A model generated the notes under the pieces. The model did not search any database and had not been told where the DNA came from. It worked only from the letters and a program-made list of their open reading frames with translations. From positions 5,704,001 through 5,768,000 of the forward strand of contig JAJQJQ010000006.1 of NCBI GenBank assembly GCA_028622995.1: a stretch of 64,000 bases of DNA. The letters are read 5' to 3'. Shown piece after piece: positions 1-10,071 of this stretch (position 1 is its first letter; each line of letters starts with the position of its first letter). The DNA comes from Panagrolaimus kolymaensis. Taxonomy: Eukaryota; Nematoda; Chromadorea; Rhabditida; Panagrolaimidae. Both the position numbers and the translations under genes were made by a program.

Positions 1-402
1 AAATGAAGCTTTTCTTCATGGCAAAAAAAAGACAATGTTAGAAGCCATTTAAAATGATTCTGGGTTTTGACACGCTCGACTACAGTATATTCGAAATAGG
101 TTTGAAGGGTTTAAAATTTTGCAAACATAATTTTTATCTTTTATTTCCTCAACTTCATCCTCGACTTTTTTCTTCTTCATAGCTTTGGATTTTTTCTCCA
201 TCACCACTTCCTTTATTATTTTTACTGCCTTTCCGTTCTTCAGCATAACCTTCTTTTATTTTCCGCGAAAATGTTTAGTGAGACATTTGCTGTAATATTA
301 GATGCATTAATTAGCCTACCATCATTTTCTTAGTTTTCGTTATTTTTACGAAAATTATTTATTCATTTGTTAACCTTTTTCTCATTTTTAGTTTTGCCGT
401 CA
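1..402. other. Left-edge stretch without a supported gene
   Basis: AT-rich sequence upstream of the helicase-like gene. A short lysine-rich frame runs on the minus strand at 49-246, but it has no recognisable domain, so no gene is called. An intron-type acceptor (TTTTTAG) ends at 390, twelve bases before the downstream start codon, and is a likely spliced-leader addition site. Confidence 0.5.
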
Positions 403-2939
403 ATGATGGATTACTTAACTGAACTTCGTGCATCTGATGCTGAAACTCTTAGCTCTCTAACTTCAAGGCCTTTTGAATCAATGTTGTTGAATCCTTCGAT
501 TATCCGAAAGATCAAAGGAGAGGGATATCCATATCCCAAGCCAATTCAATCTGCGAGCATTCCTCTGGGTCTTCTTGGCAAAGGTAAGTCAAGCGTTTAT
601 ATTTTAAAGGTAATCTAATCTTCTTTTTTTTTTTTATAGATTTGCTTGTTCAATCTCAACATGGTACTGGTAAAACATTGGTTTATGCCACACTTATTGC
701 TCAACATGCTATGGATGGTCCAAATGATGGATGTGTTGCTGTTCTTGTAACTCCAGACGATAACATTGAAGGAATAAAGAGTATGGTTAACAAACTTCTT
801 CCTGAAAATGCTTCTATTTCGTAAGCTTTTGCTATATTAGACTCCGCTCATCTTGTATTTTTAGGACCTACGTTAAAGAAGATCAATATCAAAGTAACGC
901 GAAAACTAAATCTGGATGTTTGGTTGCAATTGGTACACCAAGTTTATTGAAGAAAGCTATTATGGATGAATTATTGAACTTGGAAGATTGTTCTTTGATC
1001 GTGCTCCATGACGCCGATAAATTAACTGCTTCCACAAGCCGTTGGGATCTTGACTTCGTTCACAAAAGCCTCAATCAAGAAAAGATCCAAATAGCTGCTT
1101 TTACATCAAGTTATCCTCTTCAACTTGATTCGTTTCTTACAAGATATATGAAAGCTGCATGTGCTGTTCGATTGGCTCCTCCTAAAGATGAGTTACCTTT
1201 GGTTCCATCTGAAAAAGCTTCTGAAAGTCTCAAAGCACCCGTCAAACAGTACAGTTCTGATGAAATGTTTGTTATTCGTGATTCAAAGCAAAACGCCGAT
1301 GAACTGCTCACTTATAAGAATACAATTTCTAATAGCGATATTCCTGAGGTATCCATTTTTCTCACTTTTATTATTACTAACTTTCTTTATTTCAGATTAT
1401 TCCATCTTCTGAAAATGGTAAACAAATTCGGAAACAAACTATTCCAGAAGTTTCGTCAGTTATTGCTCCTATGGGTAACGAATCTGTTGATGATTACGCT
1501 CCTCATGATATGAAAGCCGACAAACTCAACAATGTTCCACAAACTGCAAAACCAATTATTCATGAAGAAAATGAAATGAAATCTGATACTCCAGCAAGTA
1601 ATGTCCCAACAGAAACCACAAAACCTCCAGCTGATGTTACTCCTGTTGTTAAAGAACCCATTTCTTTAAATATTCCTACACCCATTGCTGTATCTTCGAA
1701 TCCTGAAAGCACTGTAAACAAAGATGATGACCCATGGGATGCACCTGCTGCTTCAAATACTGGTAAATCTCTTGTTGATGATGAAAAAGGTATGAAATAT
1801 AAGTACATGATTGCTTATTAATGTTTTGTTTTTAGAAACATCTTCTCAACCTGCACCTCGTCCCCAATTTTCAAATCAATCAACTTCAAATAATGGAGGA
1901 TTTGGTAGTAGCTCTCGTGGTGGTGGATTAGCTGAAGTACAAACTCAAAGCCGTGGTGGATTCTCTCGTGGTGGATTTAATTCATCTTCTCGCGGTGGTG
2001 GATTTGCTGTTAACGATGGTTTCGAATCTCAAAATCAAGGAGAATTTGCTTCACGTGGTGGTTTTAGCTCACGTGGTCAAAGTCGTGGCGGATTTGCTTC
2101 TCAAGGAGGATTCGAAGGAAATAATGGAAATGAAACTTCATCTCGTGGTGGTGGATTTAGCTCTCGTGGTAATGGATTTGCTTCTCAACAACGTGGCGGA
2201 TTTTCTTCTCGTGGGGGCTTTGCCGAAAACGATGGCGTTCAATCTCAAGGACGCGGTGGATTCTCTTCTCGTGGTGGCTTTGGTGGAAACGATGGAGTTC
2301 AATCTCAAGGACGCGGTGGATTTTCTTCTCGTGGTGGCTTTGGCGGAAACGATGGAGCTCAATCTCAAGGACGCGGTGGATTCTCTTCTCGCGGTGGCTT
2401 TGGTGGAAACGACGGAGTTCAATCTCAAGGACGTGGTGGATTTTCTTCTCGTGGTGGCTTTGGCGATAACGAAGGAGCTCAATCTCAAGGACGCGGTGGA
2501 TTTTCTTCTCGTGGTGGCTTTGGTGGAAACGATGGTTATCAATCTCAAGGACGCGGTGGATTCTCTTCTCGTGGTGGATTTAATTCAAACGTAGGCAACG
2601 GTGAAACTCAAGGGCGCGGAGGATTTGGTTACAGTCGTGGAAGTTTCAATGGCAATCAAAATGATCAAGCTGATAATGGATACCGTGGTGGTCGAGGAGG
2701 TTTTGGCTCTACTGCTGGGTATAATTCAACCAATGACACTTCATACATGGGTGGAAATCGTGGTGGTTTTCCTAATCAAGGAGCAAATACTTTAGTAAGT
2801 TTATTTTTCTTGTTTAAACCCATTGATGTTCTTATTTTAGGCCGATGCTAACCCTCAACAAGAAGTAGAAGCTCCACAACCTTTCGTTCATAAACGCCGT
2901 TTTGTTAGAGAAGCAGCTCCTAAAGAGCCTGCTTTATAA
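403..2939 (+). CDS. Gemin3/DDX20-like half DEAD-box helicase with RGG/GGF repeat tail
   Basis: Exons 403-583, 640-820, 865-1348, 1396-1789, 1836-2794 and 2841-2939 give 765 aa. Residues 24-210 read as RecA domain 1 of a DEAD-box protein: Q-motif (PIQ at 47-49), Walker A SQHGTGKT (66-73), VAIGTP (motif Ib), motif II degraded to HDAD (about 169-172), and motif III as FTSS followed by SYP. The spacing and side chains (DLLVQ, CSLIVLHDADKL, LTRYM, KQY) resemble DDX20/Gemin3 (MEL-46 in C. elegans), an SMN-complex RNA helicase. No second RecA domain (motifs IV-VI) follows. Instead there is a Ser/Thr/Pro-rich linker and about 300 residues of RGG, SRGG and GGF repeats, then a short basic tail. RGG regions usually bind RNA or drive condensates, so an RNA-granule scaffold is plausible; catalysis is doubtful. 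The start at 403 follows an acceptor by 12 bases. AATAAA lies at 2983. Confidence 0.85.
2198..2580 (+). repeat. 60-bp in-frame minisatellite coding RGG repeats
   Basis: Six full 60-bp units (starting 2198, 2258, 2318, 2378, 2438, 2498) plus a partial seventh encode a 20-residue unit of the form GGFSSRGGF-GxNDGxQSQGR. Many differences between units are third-base changes that keep the residue, while position 16 of the unit alternates among V, A and Y. This is a recent tandem expansion kept in frame inside exon 5. Confidence 0.9.
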
Positions 2940-3484
2940 TATATGATCTTTGTCGTTTTTTTGTTGTGTCTTGTTTTTTATAAATAAAAATTATTGTATT
3001 ATTTGTTTGTTACTTTATATGATAGGATGGTTTTATGTATGATTGCTGTATTAATATTAGAGTCAATCATTACTTACAAAGCGTGGATACAGTTAATTTA
3101 GTTTGCGAATACTATGAAAACTAAAATTAGATAAATCTGAAATGAAAAAAAGGTCTAGTACATAAAAAGGAATCCGCTTAAAATTTTAGCTTTATTTAGT
3201 ATTACATCGAATGATGCGATGCAAGAAAAAAAAACAAAAAAAATTTGGCATTTGAATTTAGGTTGTAAAGAAGACATTTCTTTTTATGTTGGTTCACTTT
3301 ATTTCTGAGTCATTGCTTATCACCATTTTAATTAGCGAAAAACTTGGAGAAGTAACATTGTAAATGCTAAAAAGTGAAAGGAAAAATTATTGCACAATTA
3401 AGACACATTGTTGGAATAAATAAATAAAAGCTTTATTAACACAACTAACATACATAAACTAACAATAAAAAGTTCTAAGATTCT
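2940..3484. other. Convergent 3' ends between two genes
   Basis: The stretch holds the 3' UTRs of the plus-strand helicase-like gene (AATAAA at 2983) and of the minus-strand gene to its right (minus-strand AATAAA at 3437-3432). Nothing else is visible. Confidence 0.6.
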
Positions 3485-4890
3485 TTATCTACCATGTATC
3501 TTTGTAACCATTTCAAATAAATCATCAGGAGGAGCCATATTTGCGCATTTAAAGAAATGTAAAATTCTATGAAGAGCTTTTTTGAAATAAGAAATATGTA
3601 AAACTGTTGGATCTTTCTTGTAAATTTTGAAAATTCTTTTGTAGAGTGATTCGAGCCCTTGAAAATCTTGATTTTTTCCTAAATATTAATTGATGAAAAT
3701 ACAATACATTAACATGATTCCTAAAACAAATTTACTTACCTAAAACCAAAGCCAATTCTTCACAAAGTTCTGCCAATAATTCAGGCTTATGGAATAATTC
3801 AATATAGTTTAAAAATCCTTCAAGAAATTGAGGCTGAAAAGCTAACGATATTTCAGCCATGAAAGTAACAAACGAAAAACATACTTGTTTAGTTATTGAT
3901 GCAAGCGACATTACATATTTGAGATGATCAGGAGAAAATGTTTTTCCAGAAACAAGCAAAAAGTCCGTAAATGTTAGAACTTTATTCTCAAACAAAAACC
4001 AAGCTCCATTAAGACAATCAGCTTGCACGGGTGAAGCGTTTGAATCAATGAAATTTTTCACTAAAATAAACTAATCCAATAATAAGGTTGTATTGACAAA
4101 GAAAAACATACAAATTCGAAGGCCATAATTCTTTTCAGTTTTATCTTGCAAAAAATTTGTAAATTTTATAATTTCCCATAAAGATGCCGAATGAATCTTT
4201 TGACGAATTTTTTCTTCTTTTGCTGAAAGATCCAAAGGTTCGATGATTGAAAGTTGAGAATAAAGTTTCCAAATTGAATTAAATGAAGCATCAGGTAGTC
4301 TGAAAAATGAAAATCATTTAATGTTATAAAGCAAGTAAGCCATGGCGAAAGAAACTAACAATGCTGCTTTGTAAATAATTGGACGAATTAATAAATCACG
4401 ATTTCGTTTTCGATGAATTCCATTTTCAACAACTTTTTTATAAAATTTCACAGCATTTTCGATTGGATTTTCAAGGCTTTCACTATTAAGTATTCGTTCA
4501 AGAGCAGCAGAAAATTGTTCATCTGTTATGATTTCTCCATCCATAGAATCCAGGAGATCATAGCAATTTTCAAAGCCATTTGAAACCAAATGAGAAGCTA
4601 ATTTCAGTCGAAAATAAGCATTTCTATCTATTGAAGTTTCAGGATCACTGAAATAATGAAAGTGTTTATTAAAATCTTTGAATACAATCTTCGAAAAAAA
4701 TAAACTACCTTTCAAATTTTTTGAATCTTTCTAATGCTTCATCAAATTGCTTTTGATACACCAGAGCGAGAACTTCTCTTTCATCTTCTTTTGAATTTAA
4801 CACATTTGGATTTGATGAAACTAACGTTCGCAAATGATTATTAATGTTGCAACGAAGTGAAACAAATTTGAGTATATTTCTTGATAACAT
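3485..4890 (-). CDS. Mitochondrial-type helical repeat protein, partial inverted paralogue of the 14.2-16.2 kb gene
   Basis: Exons (5' to 3') 4890-4709, 4647-4360, 4299-4112, 4060-3740 and 3678-3485 give 390 aa. The start follows TTCTTTTAG-A, a spliced-leader-type acceptor, exactly as in the paralogue at 14156. The first 25 residues are basic and Ser/Leu/Arg-rich (MLSRNILKFVSLR), like a mitochondrial presequence. Exons 2 and 3 and the first third of exon 4 are nearly identical to the paralogue, and intron 2 is almost identical too, whereas exon 1 is clearly diverged. After HLKY in exon 4 the two proteins become unrelated: this one ends with about 110 residues of its own, the other continues for over 300. 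I do not recognise a named domain. The helical composition and the LRPPRC-like neighbour of the paralogue suggest an organellar RNA-linked role, which is inference. Confidence 0.75.
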
Positions 4891-6893
4891 TCTAAAAGAA
4901 GATGGATGGAGCTTCAGAAAAATTTAGAAAAGATAAATTTAGATTTTTAATATATTTTTAAAAAGAAAACTTTTGTTTCATTTTGCCAGACAAATGTGTT
5001 TGATCAAGGCTTTTTCAAAATTGACAGCTGTTTTTTTTCTCGATGAACTTTTAATCTTTTTTTATTTTGATTCTTACTTTTATTACATTTTCCTGGCAGT
5101 TTTATTTTACCATGATATAGCTGATCACTTATCCACTTACATAAAACCAAATATCAAAGAAAATAAGTTAATTTAATTGTTATAATTTTAGCAACATATT
5201 AAACTACCGTAACAAGAATGCATTTGATATCTCAATTCAAGCATACATATAATTTTTAAATTTTACGGTTCATATTTATTTCTGGAGATTTTGATTATCA
5301 CAGCAACAACCTTATACTCTATTGGACGGCTTTCTTTGTCAACAAAAACATTTTCTTTTGTTGTTGGTTTTTTTCTTCTCATGTTTTTTTGTTGTTCAGA
5401 CAAGTCTTTAAAATTTGTGGTTTTTGTTCCTTAAAAAAATGAAATACAAACAATTTTTTTCTTTCCCAAAAAAATACGAGGAATAAAAAATCCAATGAAT
5501 TCGTTAAAAGGAATAAGAAGAAGGCTAACATCCATAAAAGCAAAAAGAAAAAAAGCAGCGACAGCCAAAATAAATAAAATATAACAAAATGACGAAGAAG
5601 ACAACAATGTTGTAGCATTGCATATAAAAATGATTGATGAAGAAATATTACTTTGTATGTACTTGAAGAGAGATGGATAAATAAAAATAAGGTAGGTAAA
5701 AGCTGCTTTATTTTTATTTCATAAATTTGGTCTATGACCATAAAATTTTTTTTTGTTTTTTTTTTCACATTGTGGAATATTGCTTTCTTTGCCTTATAAA
5801 ATTTTATTAATGCATCGTAAATTTTTATGTTTTTAATTGAATTTTTGATATTATTTTATTTTGAAGTTTTGTAACTTTACATAGTCTTCAATGATTTTTA
5901 CTTGTAAAAATTAGAGACAAACTGGACTTCATTTACTTTTAGAAATGTTTGGTATTGTATTTTTTTCCCGATGTTGTTGTTTTTTTTTTTGTCACAAATT
6001 TTATGTCCATTTCTTATCATTCTTTTCGCTTTCATCGAAGATAAGCAAATGAAATACTTGGAAACAATGGAATCAAAAACTTTATTTTTTGTGTTTCCAA
6101 TTGAACCACAACTTTCTAACACAATGTTTTCAAATTTCCATAATCATTTGCTGATTCTAATATTTTCTGATTTTTTTTCTTCTTATAACTAACTTTGTTG
6201 TAGTCTGAACCATAATTCTTCCAACAAATAAAAAAGAGGATTAATCAACCAACAACAATGATTGATGGAAATTTTAATCGATTATTGAAAAAAGCAACAT
6301 AAAAAAGTTTTTTTTGCTAAATGTTTGGAAAAAAGAAGAACGAAAAATACGCCGCGTGCAACTAACGTGAGTGAGCAGAAAGCAGCAACAACACTCTCAT
6401 GATTTCAGTATTTTATTTTTTTGTTGATCTTTTCTCTTTTTTTTTTTTTTGCTTGAGTAATCAAGAAGGAAAAATTGCGGAAGAATATATTAATGAAAGG
6501 ATTGCTTACTTTTTACTAAAGATTTTTTGCAGATTACAAAAATTCTTTTAAATTTTGATCTCCAAAAAATTTCATACCCTTTATATCTCATTTTTCTTTT
6601 TAAATATTTATTTAACTTTTTTTAAAGTGCTATTTTTTGACCCAATAAGTGGTGGCTGACTATTTTGAAGACTCTCTTTATTTTGCAGCCCAGGCATATT
6701 ACATACGTATCTTTCACATTTTAATCCTTCTTTCTTTTCTTTTCATTTTTTCTTTATGCTTTTTGAATCCTCTCCATCCGGAAGAAAAGTATTTTTCCAG
6801 GTTCTTTTTGGATACGCAAACACCCTTTTTTGGATGATAATAAAAAAAAAGCTTTTCTTTTTTTGCATGGCCATTCACAGCAGTTGTTGTTGG
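4891..6893. other. Intergenic, no gene seen
   Basis: About 2 kb of AT-rich sequence with long T and A runs between divergently placed genes. Open frames of up to 129 codons occur but are low-complexity Phe/Leu/Lys strings without domain or splice logic. It probably contains the promoters of the flanking genes; no specific site can be named. Confidence 0.5.
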
Positions 6894-6901
6894 GGCAGGA
6901 G

Positions 6902-7340
6902 TAGTGTTAAATTACCGACCGACCGACAAAAAAGTCGGTAAATTCAAAAAATTGTCGGTATGGAAATTACTCCCGGTCGGTAAAGTCGGTAAAAATTCGG
7001 TATAAAAATATGGTCGGTCGGTAAATCGGTCGGTAAAAAGACAGAATAAAAAATTTTTTCGGGTCCGAAAATCAACAAAATTTTCAATTTTTAGTCAAAA
7101 TAACATTTTTTTTATACATATAAGTGATGAATAACATCAAAAAATTATTATTTCTATTAACTTTTTAAGAAAAACAAATCCTGAAAAGAACTTTAGAAAA
7201 AAATGTCGGTATAAAATTTTGTCGGTCGGTAAAGTCGGTAAAATGTCGGTATAAAAAAACTGTCGGTCGGTAAATCGGTCGGTAAAAAGTCGGTCGGTAA
7301 GTCGGTAATTACCGACTTTTCGGTCGGTAATTTAACACTA
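6902..7340. mobile_element. hAT-type MITE with 8-bp target duplication
   Basis: The 439-bp element begins TAGTGTTAAATTACCGACCGA and ends with the exact reverse complement of those 21 bases. It is flanked on both sides by the 8-bp direct repeat GGCAGGAG (6894-6901 and 7341-7348). An 8-bp target duplication plus TAGTG ends is the signature of hAT-superfamily transposons. The inside is short and has no transposase, so it is non-autonomous. It is packed with CGGTCGGTAAA-type repeats in both orientations, which may be subterminal transposase-binding sites. It lies 145 bp upstream of the carboxylesterase start codon. Confidence 0.9.
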
Positions 7341-7484
7341 GGCAGGAGGCGCTTTTGACATTGCTGTCATTTTTTTCTTCCTTTCGTAAAAGCCCTTATC
7401 TCGAAAGGTTTTTTCACAAACAAAAAATAAACACGTAAAAAATAATTTTCATAGAATTTTTGAAGTTTTAGGCTACCAGAAAAA

Positions 7485-9695
7485 ATGGTGATAAAAATAT
7501 TACAAATTTTGAATTTTATTATTTTTTATTCATATCTAATAGCAATTTCTGTGGCAGATGAAGCGGTCAAATCACCTCCTCCTTTACCTGGAAAATATGT
7601 TCAAGATATCACTGAAACAACACCATTGGGCCCAGTGACGGGATTTGTTGCAAAATTATCGGATGATTTTACAGCGGATATATTTCTTGGTATTCCATTT
7701 GCTCAACCACCCATTGGAGAAAAAAGATTTGAGGTAAATTCATTTTTTTTATGAAAGAAGATAAAAATAACTAGCAAAAACTTTATCATACATACGACAG
7801 ACATTTTTGACCATAATCCTCTCATCTTTATTTTTTTTTAAAACATATTTCATCCAAACATTTTCTAAAAGCATTCGTCAAGTAAAAATCTTATTACTGT
7901 AGAATTTTTGCAGAAACCCGAACCAGTAATTCCATGGAACACTCCATTATTAGCACAAAAATTTAGTTTAGCTTGTTGGCCTCATCATCTCTCAGGTTTG
8001 CCTGTAACAACGTTTAGCGATGATTGTTTATATTTAAATATCTTTCGTCCTCATGATGAAGTAAGTTTTTAACCCTTAAATTTACTATAATAATTACAAA
8101 TTTTAAGGCCTCCCGTCCATCAACCGGATGGCCAGTATTAGTTTGGGTTCATGGTGGTGGTTATGTTGTTGGTGCAAGTTTTATGTATGGTTATCAAAAT
8201 ATTTCACTTAATTTTGCTTCACAAGGTTTAATTGTGGTTACCATTCAATATCGTCTTGGTTTTATGGGTTTTTCTTCAACGGGTGATAATGAAATGCCAG
8301 GAAATTTGGGATATTGGGATCAAACAGAAGCATTAAAATTTTTAAAAGAAAATATTGCAAATTTTGGTGGAAATCCAGAAAAAATTGCTGCATTTGGTTT
8401 AAGTGCTGGTGGGGGAAGTACTTCAGCTCTTTCACTATCGCCACATTCCAGAGGTAAAAGCTTCAGCATTGATTTAAAAGGTAAATATAAATATTTAGAT
8501 TATATTTCATCCTCGATTGAAATGAGTGGAAGCGTATTCGCAAATTGGGCTGCAAGTGATACAGTAGTAAGTGTGACGAATCAAATAGCAAAAGAAATTG
8601 GTTGCCCAGAAACAAGTGCAGAATTGAAAAAATGTTTTAAACATACCAAACCAGAAGAATTTCTAAAAGCCATTGAAAAATTAGGACCTGCTCGAAGAGA
8701 TGTAAATCTCATAAAATTTAATCCTCGAATTGATGGAGATTTCTTCCCCAAAGATTTTTTTGAATTAATTAAAGAAGCTCCACCAAAACCAGCGATGATT
8801 GGATTCACCGATCAAGAATCAGCATACTTTAGTTAGTCATCATAATAAAACTTTCAAATCCTATTTTTAAAACTATTTTTTTTAGCCATAATGGGATTAA
8901 GTAAAACCCTTAATGAACTTTATATTCCTAAAGATCAATTTTCTCATTACAAACGAGAAAATTTCACTGATTTTGTTGAAACAATTATTGCTTCCAAATC
9001 CGTTTTTGGCTCAAAAGCTAAAGAAGTTCAAAATAAAATTATTCATTTTTACCTTAATGGTGACAATGAAAATGGTAGCAGCAGTTATTATTTAACAAAA
9101 TACAGCGATATGTTAACCGATCTTTTGTTCACCATTCCAGCATTATGGGAAGCTCGAGCAAAACAAGAAGCGAATTGGCCTGTTTATCTTTACATGAATA
9201 ATTATTATAACAAAGATATGTTTGGTGATGACATTCCTGTTAAAGGTATGTATTACCACCACCATCCATAGTTTCTTTTATAACCTAGAAAAACGAACCT
9301 TGTTTTAGGTTCAATGCATGCAAATGAATATCCATATATGTTTGGAATGTTTCCGATTGCACCATTCACATTTAATGACGATGATTACAAAACCCAAAAA
9401 GCAATCATCGATCCTATTGTTGCATTCACAAAGAAAAGGTAAACTTCCGATTTACCCAAAAACTTGAGAATTAAAGAAAACCCATTACAGTAATCCCTCA
9501 ACATCATCGCTAAAATGGCCAAAATTGACTTCATCCAAGCCATTCCAATACATTCAAATCAATCCTAATCCAACTTTGAAAAAAGAATTACTTCCAAAAA
9601 GGCTACAATTTTGGGATGAATTAACAAAAACATATGATTTTGATATTATCAGAGGCATTTATAAAAAAAGTGGAAAGCCTAAAGACGAGTTATAA
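7485..9695 (+). CDS. Type-B carboxylesterase with KDEL tail (GES-1-like)
   Basis: Exons 7485-7733, 7914-8060, 8108-8453, 8499-8831, 8886-9245, 9309-9438 and 9491-9695 give 589 aa. Residues 1-24 form a signal peptide. The alpha/beta-hydrolase landmarks are all present: oxyanion loop VHGGG, nucleophile Ser231 in GLSAG, acid Glu354 in TDQES, and His482 in GSMHANEYPYMFG. EDCLYLN of the family appears as DDCLYLN. The protein ends KPKDEL, an ER-retention signal, so it should act in the ER lumen on ester substrates; the C. elegans gut esterase GES-1 is the nearest type I know. Intron 3 (8454-8498, 45 bases) is in frame and stop-free, so retention would add 15 residues after SPHSR; splicing restores the normal SPHSRD-SIEMSGS pattern. 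An acceptor (AGTTTTAG) ends at 7471, before the ATG. AATAAA is at 9778. Confidence 0.93.
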
Positions 9696-10071
9696 ACAAA
9701 TAAGGATTTTATTTAATGAATACTACGAGTTTTTTGTTTGTTGTTTTTTTTGTTTCAGAGTGTAAAATATTATTTTAAATAAATAGAAATTTATTATCTG
9801 AGTATCACAAAAAAAAAATGATGAGAAAAAAAGTTTTAATTTTGCGTATTGAAATTTTTAACCTCAATTTTTGGTTGAAAAAAACAAAACATTTTTTGAT
9901 TTTTTTTTTAAGTCAAAGATGGTCTCATACCGAAAGATAATTCCATGAAAAAAATTTCAATGCAAACTTTTTTCCAACTCTTTTTCATCACAAATCTGTA
10001 TCGATGATAACTTGAAGGTTTTTTGATAAATATTCATTTTTTAATAATTTAAATCCAGATTGAATTCAAGT
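9696..10071. other. Short intergenic region
   Basis: Contains the esterase 3' UTR with AATAAA at 9778-9783, then T-rich sequence leading to acceptor-like CCAG and CAAG sites just before the next start codon. No gene is visible. Confidence 0.5.

Noticed and set aside
49..246. 65-codon lysine-rich frame on the minus strand at the left edge
   Set aside because: Low complexity, no domain, and no clear splice partner inside the window; could be a first exon of a gene outside it, but this is not supportable.
1953..2594. Long open frames in other frames and on the minus strand over the RGG repeats (also 2138-2548 minus)
   Set aside because: They exist only because a 60-bp repeat is a multiple of three, so every stop-free frame of one unit stays open across the array.
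5379..6192. Phe/Leu-rich frames in the intergenic region, up to 129 codons
   Set aside because: Products of T-rich and A-rich DNA; no domain, start context or splice logic.
6902..7340. CGGTCGGTAAA repeats considered as a CRISPR-like or satellite array
   Set aside because: Units are irregular, inverted, and enclosed by terminal inverted repeats with an 8-bp target duplication, which makes it a transposon; CRISPR is not expected in a nematode.
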